64,000 nt of DNA from CAZSSH01 sp964609825 (GTDB taxonomy: Bacteria > Verrucomicrobiota > Lentisphaeria > Victivallales > Victivallaceae), in NCBI GenBank assembly GCA_964609825.1, contig CAZSSH010000005.1, positions 186,001-250,000 on the forward strand, read 5' to 3'. This document shows, in pieces, positions 49,519-58,738 of the stretch (its first letter is position 1; each line of letters begins with the position of its first letter). A model generated the notes under the pieces. It was given only the letters and a program-made list of their open reading frames with translations. It made no database searches and was not told the origin of the DNA. Made by a program: the position numbers and the translations under genes.

Positions 49519-49551
49519 TTTGAGCTTGTTTTATTTTTAAATTTGAGCTTG
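49519..49551 (+). promoter_or_regulatory. 10-bp direct repeat, candidate AraC operator upstream of GH51
   Basis: TTTGAGCTTG occurs at 49519-49528 and again at 49542-49551, 23 bp apart start to start. Two same-orientation half-sites about two helical turns apart is the form of AraC-family operators. It lies between the AraC gene and the arabinofuranosidase. Confidence 0.45.
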
Positions 49552-49667
49552 ATCATAGTTTTTGCTGATTGATTCAGAAAATTTGCCGGTTGTCAACGCT
49601 TTATTTTTGCGGCCAAGCGCTCTATATTGATATCAGGCAACCGAAACAACCAACCAAGGATCGGAAT

Positions 49668-51179
49668 ATGAAAGCAAAAATGACGGCAAACCGGCAATTT
49701 ACCAAAGGCACCGTTGACCCGCGGATTTTCAGCGGTTTTATCGAGCACCTCGGACGGGCGGTGTATACGGGGATTTATGAGCCGGAGCACCCGACGGCGG
49801 ACGCGGACGGTTTTCGCTCCGACGTGATTGATTTGGTCAAAGCCCTCGATATGCCCTTGACCCGTTACCCGGGCGGCAACTTCGTCTCCGGTTATGACTG
49901 GAAAGACGGCATCGGCGACCCGGCCAAGCGTCCGGCCCGGCTGGATTTGGCGTGGACGGCGCTGGAGCCCAATCAATTCGGTTTGGACGAGTTTATGAAG
50001 TGGTGCGTCAAAGTGAATACAGCGCCAATTATGGCGGTCAATCTCGGCACCGGCACTCCCAAGGACGCCGGCGAGCTGGTCGAGTACTGCAACTTTGCGG
50101 GCAACTCTTACTGGAGCGATTTGCGCAAGGCCAACGGTCACAGTGAGCCCTACCGCATCAAAACCTGGTGTCTCGGCAACGAGATGGACGGGCACTGGCA
50201 GACCGGCGCCAAAACCGCCGAAGAGTACGGCCGGATTGCGGTCGAGGCGGCCAAAATAATGAAGTGGATCGACCCGGAAATCGAGTTGGTGGCCTGCGGC
50301 TCCAGCAGCCTCGGGATGCCCGGGTTTGCTGCATGGGACGCGACCGTTTTGGAGCACACATTTGATCAGGTCGATTATCTTTCTTTGCATGCATATTACG
50401 GCGACCAAAATAAAAATTTGCCCGAATTTCTCGCCGCTCCGGACAAAATGTCGGCTCAGATCGAGGCGATTATCGCCACTTGCGACTATGTTTCCGCCCG
50501 CAAAAAGTCCGACAAAAAAATCAATCTCTCGTTTGACGAGTACAATGTCTGGTTTCATTCTTTCGGCGAAGAGGCCAACTCTCCGCGCTGGACGGCGGCG
50601 CGGCCGATTTTGGAAGATATTTACACTCTTGCCGACGCGTTGGTGGTGGGCGGGCTGTTGATTACGCTTTTGCAGCATGCCGACCGGGTTAAAATTGCCT
50701 GTCTTGCCCAGACGGTCAACGTGATTGCCCCCATAATGACGCGGCCGGGCGGCGGCGCTTGGAAGCAGACGATCTACTATCCTTTTTACTACACTTCGCG
50801 GTACGGCCGCGGCGAAATTTTGGACTTGCGCGGCGAAGTGCCGGAGTATACTTGCGCCAACTGGACCAAGCCGGTCAAGACCCTCCACTCGGTCGCCGTC
50901 TGGCACAAGGCGGAAAACGAAATCGCGCTTTTTGTCCTCAATCGCGAGGTCAAAAGCCCGGTGACGTTTGAGTACGATTTGCAGGGGTTTGATTTGCAAG
51001 CGGTGGTCGAGGCGGTTGAAATCTCCGGCGCCGATCCCGCCGCGGTCAACACCGAAGCCGGGGAAAAGGTTTTTCCCAAACCGCGCGCCGCCGCTGAGTT
51101 TGCGATTGCCGGGGCGACAGTCTCCGGCGTCTTGCCGCCTTTGTCGTGGACGATGATCCGCATCAAGGTCAAAAGCTGA
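49668..51179 (+). CDS. GH51 alpha-L-arabinofuranosidase
   Basis: 503 aa. The retaining GH51 hallmarks are present: FSGFIEHLGRAVYTGIYEPE, RYPGGNFVSGYDW, the acid/base glutamate in TWCLGNEMDGHWQ and the nucleophile in INLSFDEYNVWFHSF. A C-terminal beta domain ends the protein (VSGVLPPLSWTMIRIKVKS). No signal peptide, so it acts in the cytoplasm on imported arabino-oligosaccharides. The start at 49668 has AGGA about 8 nt upstream; earlier in-frame residues carry no ribosome site. Its last codons overlap the convergent GH36-like gene by 11 nt. Confidence 0.93.
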   Translation: MKAKMTANRQFTKGTVDPRIFSGFIEHLGRAVYTGIYEPEHPTADADGFRSDVIDLVKALDMPLTRYPGGNFVSGYDWKDGIGDPAKRPARLDLAWTALEPNQFGLDEFMKWCVKVNTAPIMAVNLGTGTPKDAGELVEYCNFAGNSYWSDLRKANGHSEPYRIKTWCLGNEMDGHWQTGAKTAEEYGRIAVEAAKIMKWIDPEIELVACGSSSLGMPGFAAWDATVLEHTFDQVDYLSLHAYYGDQNKNLPEFLAAPDKMSAQIEAIIATCDYVSARKKSDKKINLSFDEYNVWFHSFGEEANSPRWTAARPILEDIYTLADALVVGGLLITLLQHADRVKIACLAQTVNVIAPIMTRPGGGAWKQTIYYPFYYTSRYGRGEILDLRGEVPEYTCANWTKPVKTLHSVAVWHKAENEIALFVLNREVKSPVTFEYDLQGFDLQAVVEAVEISGADPAAVNTEAGEKVFPKPRAAAEFAIAGATVSGVLPPLSWTMIRIKVKS

Positions 51180-53310
51180 CGCTCCAGCGGGTCGGCTGCT
51201 CCTGTGAGCCGGTAAGCTCCAATTTGAGGAGATTGTCCTCCCGATGATACGACACGGTGGCGGACGTTACCGCAAACCCTTCCGGCAACAGGATGGTCAG
51301 GGTTAAGATTTCCTCCGCCGCGCAAACGGCTTCGCCGGAGAGCGTCTTACTGGCGAAATCATAGGCAAAATCATTGATCTCGACGCCGCCTTGGGTAACA
51401 TGGCGCGAGCTCCCGACCAACGTCGGCGCGTCGGGGGTGACCGGGGTGACGCGCAGCACCGCTGTATCAAAGCCGTTGATATGGAGCTTGATATGTTTGT
51501 CGTGGGTGCCCAAAAAGCGCTGGCTCCAAAACTCAAAGACGGCGAAGCGCGTTCCTGTTTTGGCTGTGAGATCCAAATTGGCGGCAAAGTCGAGCTGTAC
51601 GGTGCTGCTCTCGCTTGAGAGATTGGTAACTCCGGCCGCGTGCCAGACGCCAAAGGGGCGGCAGAGCTTGAGGTTGACGATTTGCCACGTCTGGTTGCGC
51701 TGTTTGCGCCGCAGCTCCACCGGGCGCGCCGGGACCGGCGGAACGATCCGGCGGAGGAGGTTGATGCGCTCAAGGTCGAGCTCGTCAAAGCTGTCGCCGA
51801 TGGTGACGGGGAGCCCCGACAACCCGTAAAAGGAAACGCGCGAGCGCGCCTGCGCCAAGTTGTTGAACTCCGAGCGCAACACGAGATTGTCGGCGTCGTT
51901 GTAGAGAGTGATGTTATGCAATGTGTAAAAATGGAGCACCCGGCCGATGGCTTGGTCGAGAAACTCCTCCCAGCCGAAGATATCGCCGCCGATGCGCGCG
52001 GCACTGAAGTAATCCATCATCCCGGTGATATCGCGCTCGGTATCCCCGGCGCAGGAGAGCATGTAGGTCTCCTCGCCGACGGTTTGGCGCGCCGCCGCGA
52101 CCACGTTGCGCAAGGCGGTGGCGGGCGACAGGGCCGGGTTGTGAAATTTGTCGTGAAATTTGCATGCCATATACAGTGTGGCCGGGAGGCAGTCCCACTT
52201 GATCAATTGATAACCCCAGTCGAGCACTTGCCGGAAAATTTTGGGGATATACTCCTCGACCACTCCCGGGTGCGACGGGTCCACCCAGTACTGGCCGCAC
52301 CAAAACGGCTGTTGACCCATCAGCCACTCGGGGTGTTTGATTAAATCGTCGTTGAGCTGCCCCTCATTGGTGGCGCCGATCCACAAGGCGGGCAATAAGC
52401 CCAAGTTTTTGATCGCGGCGGCGACCGGCGCCAAGCCGTCGGGGTAGGGGATTTTACGCGGGTGAAAAATGTCGGCCCCGGCTTCGCCCGTCCCCTCAAA
52501 GTTGCGGTGACACCACTCCCAATCGACCCACAACACGAGCTTGTCCGAGTAGTCGCCGAAATATTGCTTGAGTTTGGCGGCGTTGGCCAAAACAACTTGA
52601 TTGGAGGCGGCGAAGCGCACCGCGTACCAGGTCATCCAGCCGACCGGCGGGACGGTGAAGCCGTGGGATTTGTCGATGGGAGCATAAGGAACATTGAGTT
52701 TATTTTTGAGATAATCCTCGCGGACGTTGAAAAAGAGTTCGCGCCCGAAATCGAGCCCGGAGCGGTAATGCAAGTGATACTGTTTGCCCGGCCAGTCGTA
52801 GGCAAAGGACAAATCCCCCTCGCTGTCGATTTTGAGCAAGCGGTCGCCCGTGCGGTCAAACAGCGCGTCGGCCGAATCCGGCACCGCCGGGCCGCTCGCG
52901 GCATGCAAAGTGCCCGAGTCAAGCAAATCCTCACAGACGGCAAAGGTGGACTCAGCGGCATCGTTCCCCCAATTGATCACCCCGTTGACCGTAAAACGCG
53001 CCCGGCCCTGAAAGCGGCAGCGCAAGCCCTGCGAATTGAGGGTAAAAATCAAATTGATCTCCGGGGTCTTGACCGGGCCGTCGGGGTAGGTGATTTTGTA
53101 AATCACCGCATCGGTCTGCTGCACATAATCAGTGACCGGCTTGCCGAAATCGGAGAAAGTCAAGGGCTCATCGTCAAAGTTGGCCCATGCGATTTGCGCC
53201 AAGTCAAGGATCACCGTCTCCGTCACGTCGTCCCCGGCCCGGTACAACACTTGAAAACTATTTTCTTCCGCCTGATAATTTACCGAAAAACGCTTATAAT
53301 TGAAATACAT
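51169..53310 (-). CDS. GH36-like (clan GH-D) alpha-galactosidase
   Basis: 713 aa. An N-terminal beta-sandwich domain (residues about 1-230) precedes a TIM barrel with VPPVGWMTWYAVRF, LVLWVDWEWCHRN, LPALWIGATNEGQ, and the nucleophile aspartate in YQLIKWDCLPATLY. The acid/base aspartate is in SAARIGGDIFGWEEF. A C-terminal beta domain completes the GH36 layout. No export signal, so it should be cytoplasmic, removing alpha-linked galactose from oligosaccharides. The start at 53310 has GAGG 6 nt upstream. It is expressed from a strong promoter with an operator-like palindrome. Confidence 0.78.
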   Translation of the reverse strand: MYFNYKRFSVNYQAEENSFQVLYRAGDDVTETVILDLAQIAWANFDDEPLTFSDFGKPVTDYVQQTDAVIYKITYPDGPVKTPEINLIFTLNSQGLRCRFQGRARFTVNGVINWGNDAAESTFAVCEDLLDSGTLHAASGPAVPDSADALFDRTGDRLLKIDSEGDLSFAYDWPGKQYHLHYRSGLDFGRELFFNVREDYLKNKLNVPYAPIDKSHGFTVPPVGWMTWYAVRFAASNQVVLANAAKLKQYFGDYSDKLVLWVDWEWCHRNFEGTGEAGADIFHPRKIPYPDGLAPVAAAIKNLGLLPALWIGATNEGQLNDDLIKHPEWLMGQQPFWCGQYWVDPSHPGVVEEYIPKIFRQVLDWGYQLIKWDCLPATLYMACKFHDKFHNPALSPATALRNVVAAARQTVGEETYMLSCAGDTERDITGMMDYFSAARIGGDIFGWEEFLDQAIGRVLHFYTLHNITLYNDADNLVLRSEFNNLAQARSRVSFYGLSGLPVTIGDSFDELDLERINLLRRIVPPVPARPVELRRKQRNQTWQIVNLKLCRPFGVWHAAGVTNLSSESSTVQLDFAANLDLTAKTGTRFAVFEFWSQRFLGTHDKHIKLHINGFDTAVLRVTPVTPDAPTLVGSSRHVTQGGVEINDFAYDFASKTLSGEAVCAAEEILTLTILLPEGFAVTSATVSYHREDNLLKLELTGSQEQPTRWSVSF

Positions 53311-53340
53311 AATCAACCTCATTATTTTGTCATTCAATAA

Positions 53341-53369
53341 ACTATAGCACACTATTTGACACGTGTCAA
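53341..53369 (-). promoter_or_regulatory. Strong promoter with overlapping palindromic operator, GH36-like gene
   Basis: On the minus strand TTGACA, 17-nt spacer, TATAGT, one base from consensus. The -35 is the left arm of a perfect 14-bp palindrome TTGACACGTGTCAA (53356-53369) with a central CG, the form used by LacI- and AraR-type repressors. Binding there would block RNA polymerase. Confidence 0.7.
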
Positions 53370-53601
53370 CTAAAAATTGCCGGAGTTGCGATATTTTTTA
53401 ATCGGGAAACTTGGGGAGGGGAGTAAAAAATACAATCGATCCATATTCCATCATGGTCATGATAGTGATTTGGTGTATTGTTCAGTGTACCGGATTGTCG
53501 AAAATTGATATTGTTTTGTATTTTATTTCCAAAATAACAGCTTTCAAATCCCTATAAATAGCAAATATTTGGAAATATTTCAAAAATATAAAGAAATTGA
53601 C

Positions 53602-53630
53602 TTGCATTTTAAATGAATCTTGTTTATAAT
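53602..53630 (+). promoter_or_regulatory. Promoter of the pseudopilin/regulator/PL22 unit
   Basis: TTGCAT, 17-nt spacer, consensus TATAAT, 53 nt before the first start codon. Confidence 0.55.
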
Positions 53631-53682
53631 ATATACTGTTGCGATCCTGATGCGTTGATCATGGTTTAAAATAAGGGAAAAC

Positions 53683-54477
53683 ATGATGCGGACAAGACAC
53701 GGATTCACCTTGATCGAGTTGCTGGTAGTGATTGCGATTATTGCGATTTTGGCAGGGATGTTGCTGCCGGCGTTGAATAAGGCGCGGGTCAAAGCCAAAC
53801 GGATTGCGTGTACTTCCAATTTGCGTCAAATCGGGATGGCGCTGGCCGGATATTTGGCTGACAATCGCGGTAAAATGTTTTATACCAACTCCGGCTCCGA
53901 TGGGAGATTGATTTACAAGGGCGATGCCGGTGCTTTGTTTCCTCCCGGTTGGCAGCAGTTCGGTCTTTTGATGGGCTGCAAATATTTGGCCAACAACAAA
54001 GTTTTCAGTTGCCCAGGAGTGGACAGCAAGGCGTCGAGCGATAACGTCCGCGCCGATTTGCTGACGGTTACCGAGACCGATCCGGCCAGCGGCCTCGTTT
54101 ATCCCCGGCGGGTCAAGGACGGCACCCGGCCGTACTCCATCGGCAGTGATTATCTGAGCCGCGTCTCCAATACTTTTTATAATACCGACCCCAAAAGCAC
54201 CAGTTTTTTGGACAGCGGCAAACCGCGTGCATCCAAACTCGCGGTAATGATCGATTATCCCGGGCTGGTGTATCGCGCCACCACGGCCTACGGGTTTGAA
54301 AATCAGGTGATGCCGCACGGCGAACGGCAGTGGAATGTGTTGTTTTTTGACGGTGCGGTCAAGAGTGCTTATTTCAGCAATGTCCCGATCGACTCCTGGG
54401 ATAAAACCAAGCTTTTGGCCGGTACTACGCCGCAGCTTTCGTTTTGGACGACTTATGTGGATGTCATCCGCAAATAG
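53683..54477 (+). CDS. Pseudopilin-like secreted protein with prepilin N-methylation signal
   Basis: 264 aa. It begins [20 protein letters not shown], a type IV prepilin cleavage/methylation motif (G before F, glutamate at +5 of the mature chain). A short leading helix then runs into [20 protein letters not shown]. Late in the chain [18 protein letters not shown] has the H-x8-10-DG motif common to the large 'xylan/pectin-cluster' pilin-like families of Planctomycetes and Lentisphaerae. Function is unknown; such proteins may sit on the cell surface and help bind polysaccharide. First gene of a unit with the AraR-like regulator and hydrolases. RBS AAGGGAAAAC. Confidence 0.85.
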   Translation: MMRTRHGFTLIELLVVIAIIAILAGMLLPALNKARVKAKRIACTSNLRQIGMALAGYLADNRGKMFYTNSGSDGRLIYKGDAGALFPPGWQQFGLLMGCKYLANNKVFSCPGVDSKASSDNVRADLLTVTETDPASGLVYPRRVKDGTRPYSIGSDYLSRVSNTFYNTDPKSTSFLDSGKPRASKLAVMIDYPGLVYRATTAYGFENQVMPHGERQWNVLFFDGAVKSAYFSNVPIDSWDKTKLLAGTTPQLSFWTTYVDVIRK

Positions 54478-54544
54478 CGATTGGCAAAGCAAAGGATGGA
54501 GTGCTATCTTTCAACAAGCGTTAATATCAATTATTTGAGGAGAT

Positions 54545-55642
54545 ATGGATAAAATGCAAAGACCGCGGCAAAAAGTTGTCGATATGTTTAAAAATAAGAT
54601 CGCCGGGGGGATTTATCTGCCGGGGCAGCGGCTGCCGACATTGCTTGAGTTGGCCGCCGAGTTTGACGTTTCGCGCGGGACCGTCTGCAATGCCCTGGAG
54701 CAGCTCATTGCCGAAGGGATTGTAGTCAAAAACGGCAGCAGCAATATCCTCAGTGACAGTATCAAAACCCCGGAGCGGCAATCACAGCACAAGATGGCGT
54801 TTTTGACTCCCGGCGTCAAGCATCAGTACGGCTATGTCAAAATTTTGGAGGGGATGGCCGAGGTGGCCAGCGCCGCCGGGCGCGAGATGACTTTTTTCAG
54901 CCACGACAACCAGCCGGAGAAATTGCTGGAGATTGTCCAACATATTGTCAATGCCCGTTATGACGGCATCGGCTTGATCCCGATTATCGGCGAACACGCC
55001 GGTGAGATCAATCACCAAATCATTGATATTTTAGAGCAAGCCAACTGCAACTATGCGACTGCCGACTGTCCGGTGATCTCCGGCTCGGTCATCCGCGGCA
55101 GTTTCGTCGGCAGCGATAATTATAACCCGGTACGCAAAATGATCGCACAGTTGATTGCCGACGGCTATCGCAAATTTGCGAGTATCCGTGTTTCGCATCA
55201 GGCCGGAAGCTCGGTGCAGCGTATCACCGGGATGCTTGACCAGCTGCGTGCCGCCGGCTTGGAGACGCGCGAGGAGTGGCAGCAAGTCATCGATGATGTT
55301 CCGCTGGCCGAACAGGGACGGGTTAATTTGCACCGTCTGCTGGCCTTGCCCGAGCAACCGGAAGTCATCTTTTGCACTCATGATATCATCGCCGCCAATG
55401 TGATGGATGAGTTTGTCAAAACCGGCGGCAAAATCCCCGGAGATTTGGCCGTTTGCGGCTTTGACGACAGCGATGTCGCCGCCTTTTTGCAGCTCACGAG
55501 CATCCGGCAGGAGTTTCATCAAATGGGAATACTGCTCGGGCAATTGTTGCTGCAAAATTTAAATGCCAATCCCAAAATAGTCCGGCAGGAGTTTCTCCCC
55601 TGCGAAATATTTTACCGCCAATCGACGAGCAAAAGCAAGTGA
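54545..55642 (+). CDS. GntR/LacI chimeric transcriptional regulator (AraR-like)
   Basis: 365 aa. Residues 1-70 form a GntR winged helix (RQKVVDMFKNKIAGGIYLPG, FDVSRGTVCNALEQLIAEG). Residues 80-365 are a LacI-type periplasmic-binding-protein-like effector domain (HKMAFLTPGVKHQYGYVKIL, GEINHQIIDILEQANCNYAT, YRKFASIRVS, LAVCGFDDSDVAAFLQLTSI). This is the domain order of B. subtilis AraR, the arabinose repressor. Its CG-centred palindromic operators resemble the palindrome in front of the GH36-like gene, so that site is a likely target (inference). The ATG follows GAGGAG closely; ATG 54554 is an alternative. Confidence 0.85.
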   Translation: MDKMQRPRQKVVDMFKNKIAGGIYLPGQRLPTLLELAAEFDVSRGTVCNALEQLIAEGIVVKNGSSNILSDSIKTPERQSQHKMAFLTPGVKHQYGYVKILEGMAEVASAAGREMTFFSHDNQPEKLLEIVQHIVNARYDGIGLIPIIGEHAGEINHQIIDILEQANCNYATADCPVISGSVIRGSFVGSDNYNPVRKMIAQLIADGYRKFASIRVSHQAGSSVQRITGMLDQLRAAGLETREEWQQVIDDVPLAEQGRVNLHRLLALPEQPEVIFCTHDIIAANVMDEFVKTGGKIPGDLAVCGFDDSDVAAFLQLTSIRQEFHQMGILLGQLLLQNLNANPKIVRQEFLPCEIFYRQSTSKSK

Positions 55643-55645
55643 CAA

Positions 55646-56746
55646 ATGTTGTACGATATCAGGCAATCACGTTATTTTGAGGCGGTCCGGGAGCCGTTGA
55701 GCCAAGTAGATAGTTATTATTTGACTTTGCCGCAAGTGCCGCATATGCAGGCCTTTTACTTTGTCAATGACAGCTTTTCCGCCGATGGCCGGTATCTGTG
55801 GTTTTGGTGCGCCGATCCGCCGTCGAGGGTTTGTCATCTGGGCGTGTTGGATTTGGCGCTTGACCGGGTGTCGCTGTACCCCTCGACCCAGTTTCTCGAT
55901 GCCTCGCCGGCGGTGCACCCGGTGACCGGCGAAGCTTGGTTTTTCAACGGTTGCGAATTGTGGAAAATTGCGCCGCACCCGGATGCCCGGCCCGAGTTGA
56001 TCAATTGTCTCGGTCGGGAAATCAGCCGCCACCGATCGCCCGTCCGGTTGGCGACGCATATTACTTTTTCGCCGAAACTTGACGCCGTCGCGATTGATCC
56101 GGGCTTCGGGCGCGATTTTTACATCGGCGAAATGCCGCTTGACGGCTCGCCGTGCCGGATTTGGCAAAAGATGGATTTTTATGTCGATCATGCTCAATTT
56201 TCGCCGACCGACCCGGATGTAATCATGTTTGCCAATGACGGCCATTTTGACGCTCTTACCGGCGAAAAAATCGAGACCCAAAAACGCATTTGGCTGATCC
56301 GGCGCGGCGAAACGGCCACGCCGTTGTTTGCCGATATCGATACTCCGTTGCATGGGCACGAGTGGTGGAGCCGTGACGGCAAAACAATATGGTTCATCCA
56401 TTACGGACAAGGGGTGTTTGGCGCCGACCCGGCGACCGGCGCTGTGACTAGAGAGTTTCAGACGAGACATCCGGTGTCGCATGCTTACTCCAGCGGCGAC
56501 GATCGGCTTTTGGTCATGGATATCTGCCCCCATGAGCGCAATTATATGCAAGTTTTGCTCGTTGATTTGGCAAACGGGCAAGAGACATGGATTATTTCTG
56601 AAATGGCCAAATTGCCGCACTTGGCGGCGCGTTATCATTTGCATCCACATCCGCGCTTTTGCGTTGGCGACCATTATATTATTTACAGCAGTACTCTCCG
56701 GGGAAAAGCGGAAATCGCCGTCACTCCGGTTATGTCCATACGGTAA
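55646..56746 (+). CDS. PL22-like oligogalacturonate lyase (beta-propeller)
   Basis: 366 aa, starting 3 nt after the regulator stop. The sequence consists of short beta-propeller repeats with WxxDG-type blade ends (FSADGRYLWFW, WWSRDGKTIWFI). Histidines that coordinate Mn in PL22 lyases have clear counterparts in LHGHEWWSRDGK and YHLHPHPRF, with DHAQFSPTDPDVIMFAND. PL22 enzymes cleave short galacturonide oligomers in the cytoplasm by beta-elimination. No signal peptide agrees with that. If it binds another acidic sugar, function would differ, so the call is moderate. Confidence 0.65.
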   Translation: MLYDIRQSRYFEAVREPLSQVDSYYLTLPQVPHMQAFYFVNDSFSADGRYLWFWCADPPSRVCHLGVLDLALDRVSLYPSTQFLDASPAVHPVTGEAWFFNGCELWKIAPHPDARPELINCLGREISRHRSPVRLATHITFSPKLDAVAIDPGFGRDFYIGEMPLDGSPCRIWQKMDFYVDHAQFSPTDPDVIMFANDGHFDALTGEKIETQKRIWLIRRGETATPLFADIDTPLHGHEWWSRDGKTIWFIHYGQGVFGADPATGAVTREFQTRHPVSHAYSSGDDRLLVMDICPHERNYMQVLLVDLANGQETWIISEMAKLPHLAARYHLHPHPRFCVGDHYIIYSSTLRGKAEIAVTPVMSIR

Positions 56747-56765
56747 CGAAACAGGAGATCCTCCC

Positions 56766-58715
56766 ATGAAACAACTGCTTGCCGCCATTACTTTTATGTC
56801 TTTTATCCTGGCCGCCGTGACGGCGGAGCTGCCGCCGTTAAAGGCTGCCGGCGACCAGTTTGCCGATGTTGACGGCAATGCGGTGAGGCTGTGGGGCGTC
56901 AATCTGGTGGCGCTTTACCCGGATCACGCGACGGCGGATAAACTCGCCGCCAACTTGGCCGGTTTGGGGATCAACGCGGTGCGCCCCCATCACATGCTGC
57001 GCCCGTCCAATGACTGGAATCCGGATATGCCCGGCGGCAGTCTCTCCTTGTATCAGCGTGATTCGCAGACTCCCGACCCGGAGGCGTGGGACCGCTTTTT
57101 TTATCTGACCAACGCCTTGCGTCAAAAAGGAATCTATCTTTTGCTCGCCATCGGCGACTCGCGGAGCTATCAGCCGGGCGATTGGACGGTGATGGACAAC
57201 GGCAACGAGGACAACGCCGCCTGGCGCAAAGCCATGGAGGACTTGGAATCGCGGGACTGGAAAGCGGCGATCGATGTCCGCAAAATGCTTCCGCTGGTGG
57301 ATGAGCGCGCCGCCCGGATCGTCGAAAATTACGCCCGCAAATTATTGACCACGGACAATCCTTACAGCAAAAAACGCTTTGCCACCGATCCGCAAGTGGT
57401 CACGGTCGAGCTGTTAAACGAGTTTTCGCTCGATTACACCATTATTTGCAAAAACCGTCTGCCCGAGTATCAGATGAAGCAAGTCGTTAAAGAGTGGGCC
57501 CGGTTTGCCGCCGGCAAAGGCGTGGACCCCGGCGACTTCATGGCGCCCGTCACTCCGGCGCAAATTCAGACGCGCGGTGAATTTTTTGAGATGCTTGAGC
57601 GCCGCTTCATCGACCGGATGCAAAAAGTGATCCGCGAGTGCGGCTATCGGGGCAGTATCATTTACTCCAATTTGTGGCGGGGCGAAAGCGCCTCCAAGCT
57701 GAGCGCCGTGCTCAACGGCTCGGTGGAGGACCACGCCTACGTCGACCCGCGCGTTTATTTGAAACGCAAAGACTTTGTCGCCGAAAAGGCCGTCAGCAAA
57801 ATCGCGGGCAAGCCCTATATTTTGGGCGAATTCAACATCAGCGAGGGCGGTAAGGATATGGAGGACCAAAAGAACAAGCGCGCGATGCTGATGCTGGCAT
57901 CGGCGGCCTACGGCTCCTTTCAGGACTGGTCGGGGATCGTCTGGTTTGCGTGGTGTCACGGCGGTCAAAAAATCGGTGCCGACGGCTGGGGCTTGAGCGA
58001 GTCGCGCGGTAATTACAGTCTCGGTAATATGGCGACCGACGGGGTGATGCTTGACCACATGCGGACAGCCTCGCTGATCTTTCGCAAACAATTGGTCAAA
58101 AAGAGCGTCAAGCCGCTGGTCTTTGCGGTCGAGTCGACGAGTTTCACCAACAATTACAACAGCTTGATGGCAAGTGCGCTTGATTACCCCTCCGGGCTTC
58201 AGTCGATGCACGCGGTTGCCAAAGTTTTCGGCAAAGCCACCGTGGAGAGCATGGCGGCGGCCAAGGAGGCAAAGGCGGTCAACATCGGCGAAGTTTTGAT
58301 CAGCGATACCGGTGAAATCGAGCGCAATTTGAGCAAAAAATATCTCAAAGTCGCGGCTCCGGCGGTCAACGCCTGGGGCGGCGAGCTAACGGCCAACGGC
58401 GGCTTTGATTTGCCCAACTTGTCCTACCAGAGCCCGGCGGCCGGGTTTGCCACGGTGATTATGGCGGCGGCGGACGGCAAAGCGCTGACGGCGAGCAAGC
58501 AAATTTTGATCAGCCGCACCATTTTTGACGCCGGCAACAACGATGTCAATCAAGGTGAATTACGGTTGCGCAAACTCGCCCCCGGCCAATGGTCGGCCGT
58601 GATTTGCCGGCCGCGCGCCGCGGCGGGCAAAGTCATCGAGCTCAAAGCCGACGCCAGCGGTGAAATCAAGTTGCCGCTGGCCGACTGGCACGAAATCGAG
58701 TTAATCCAAAAATAA
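56766..58715 (+). CDS. Secreted clan GH-A glycoside hydrolase (GH5-like)
   Basis: 649 aa. Signal peptide MKQLLAAITFMSFILAAVTA, then FADVDGNAVRLWGVNLVALY, the usual first beta-strand region of GH5-type barrels. The acid/base glutamate is in VVTVELLNEFSLDYT and the nucleophile in KPYILGEFNISEGG. The barrel is followed by a C-terminal beta domain of about 180 residues. The fold suggests a beta-linked glycan hydrolase (mannanase, glucanase or related), substrate unclear. RBS is AGGAGATCCTCCC. The gene lies 19 nt after the PL22-like gene and before a small secreted protein, in one unit ended by the terminator at 59251. Confidence 0.72.
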   Translation: MKQLLAAITFMSFILAAVTAELPPLKAAGDQFADVDGNAVRLWGVNLVALYPDHATADKLAANLAGLGINAVRPHHMLRPSNDWNPDMPGGSLSLYQRDSQTPDPEAWDRFFYLTNALRQKGIYLLLAIGDSRSYQPGDWTVMDNGNEDNAAWRKAMEDLESRDWKAAIDVRKMLPLVDERAARIVENYARKLLTTDNPYSKKRFATDPQVVTVELLNEFSLDYTIICKNRLPEYQMKQVVKEWARFAAGKGVDPGDFMAPVTPAQIQTRGEFFEMLERRFIDRMQKVIRECGYRGSIIYSNLWRGESASKLSAVLNGSVEDHAYVDPRVYLKRKDFVAEKAVSKIAGKPYILGEFNISEGGKDMEDQKNKRAMLMLASAAYGSFQDWSGIVWFAWCHGGQKIGADGWGLSESRGNYSLGNMATDGVMLDHMRTASLIFRKQLVKKSVKPLVFAVESTSFTNNYNSLMASALDYPSGLQSMHAVAKVFGKATVESMAAAKEAKAVNIGEVLISDTGEIERNLSKKYLKVAAPAVNAWGGELTANGGFDLPNLSYQSPAAGFATVIMAAADGKALTASKQILISRTIFDAGNNDVNQGELRLRKLAPGQWSAVICRPRAAAGKVIELKADASGEIKLPLADWHEIELIQK

Positions 58716-58738
58716 CCCTCTAACCAAAGGAGAGAAAA

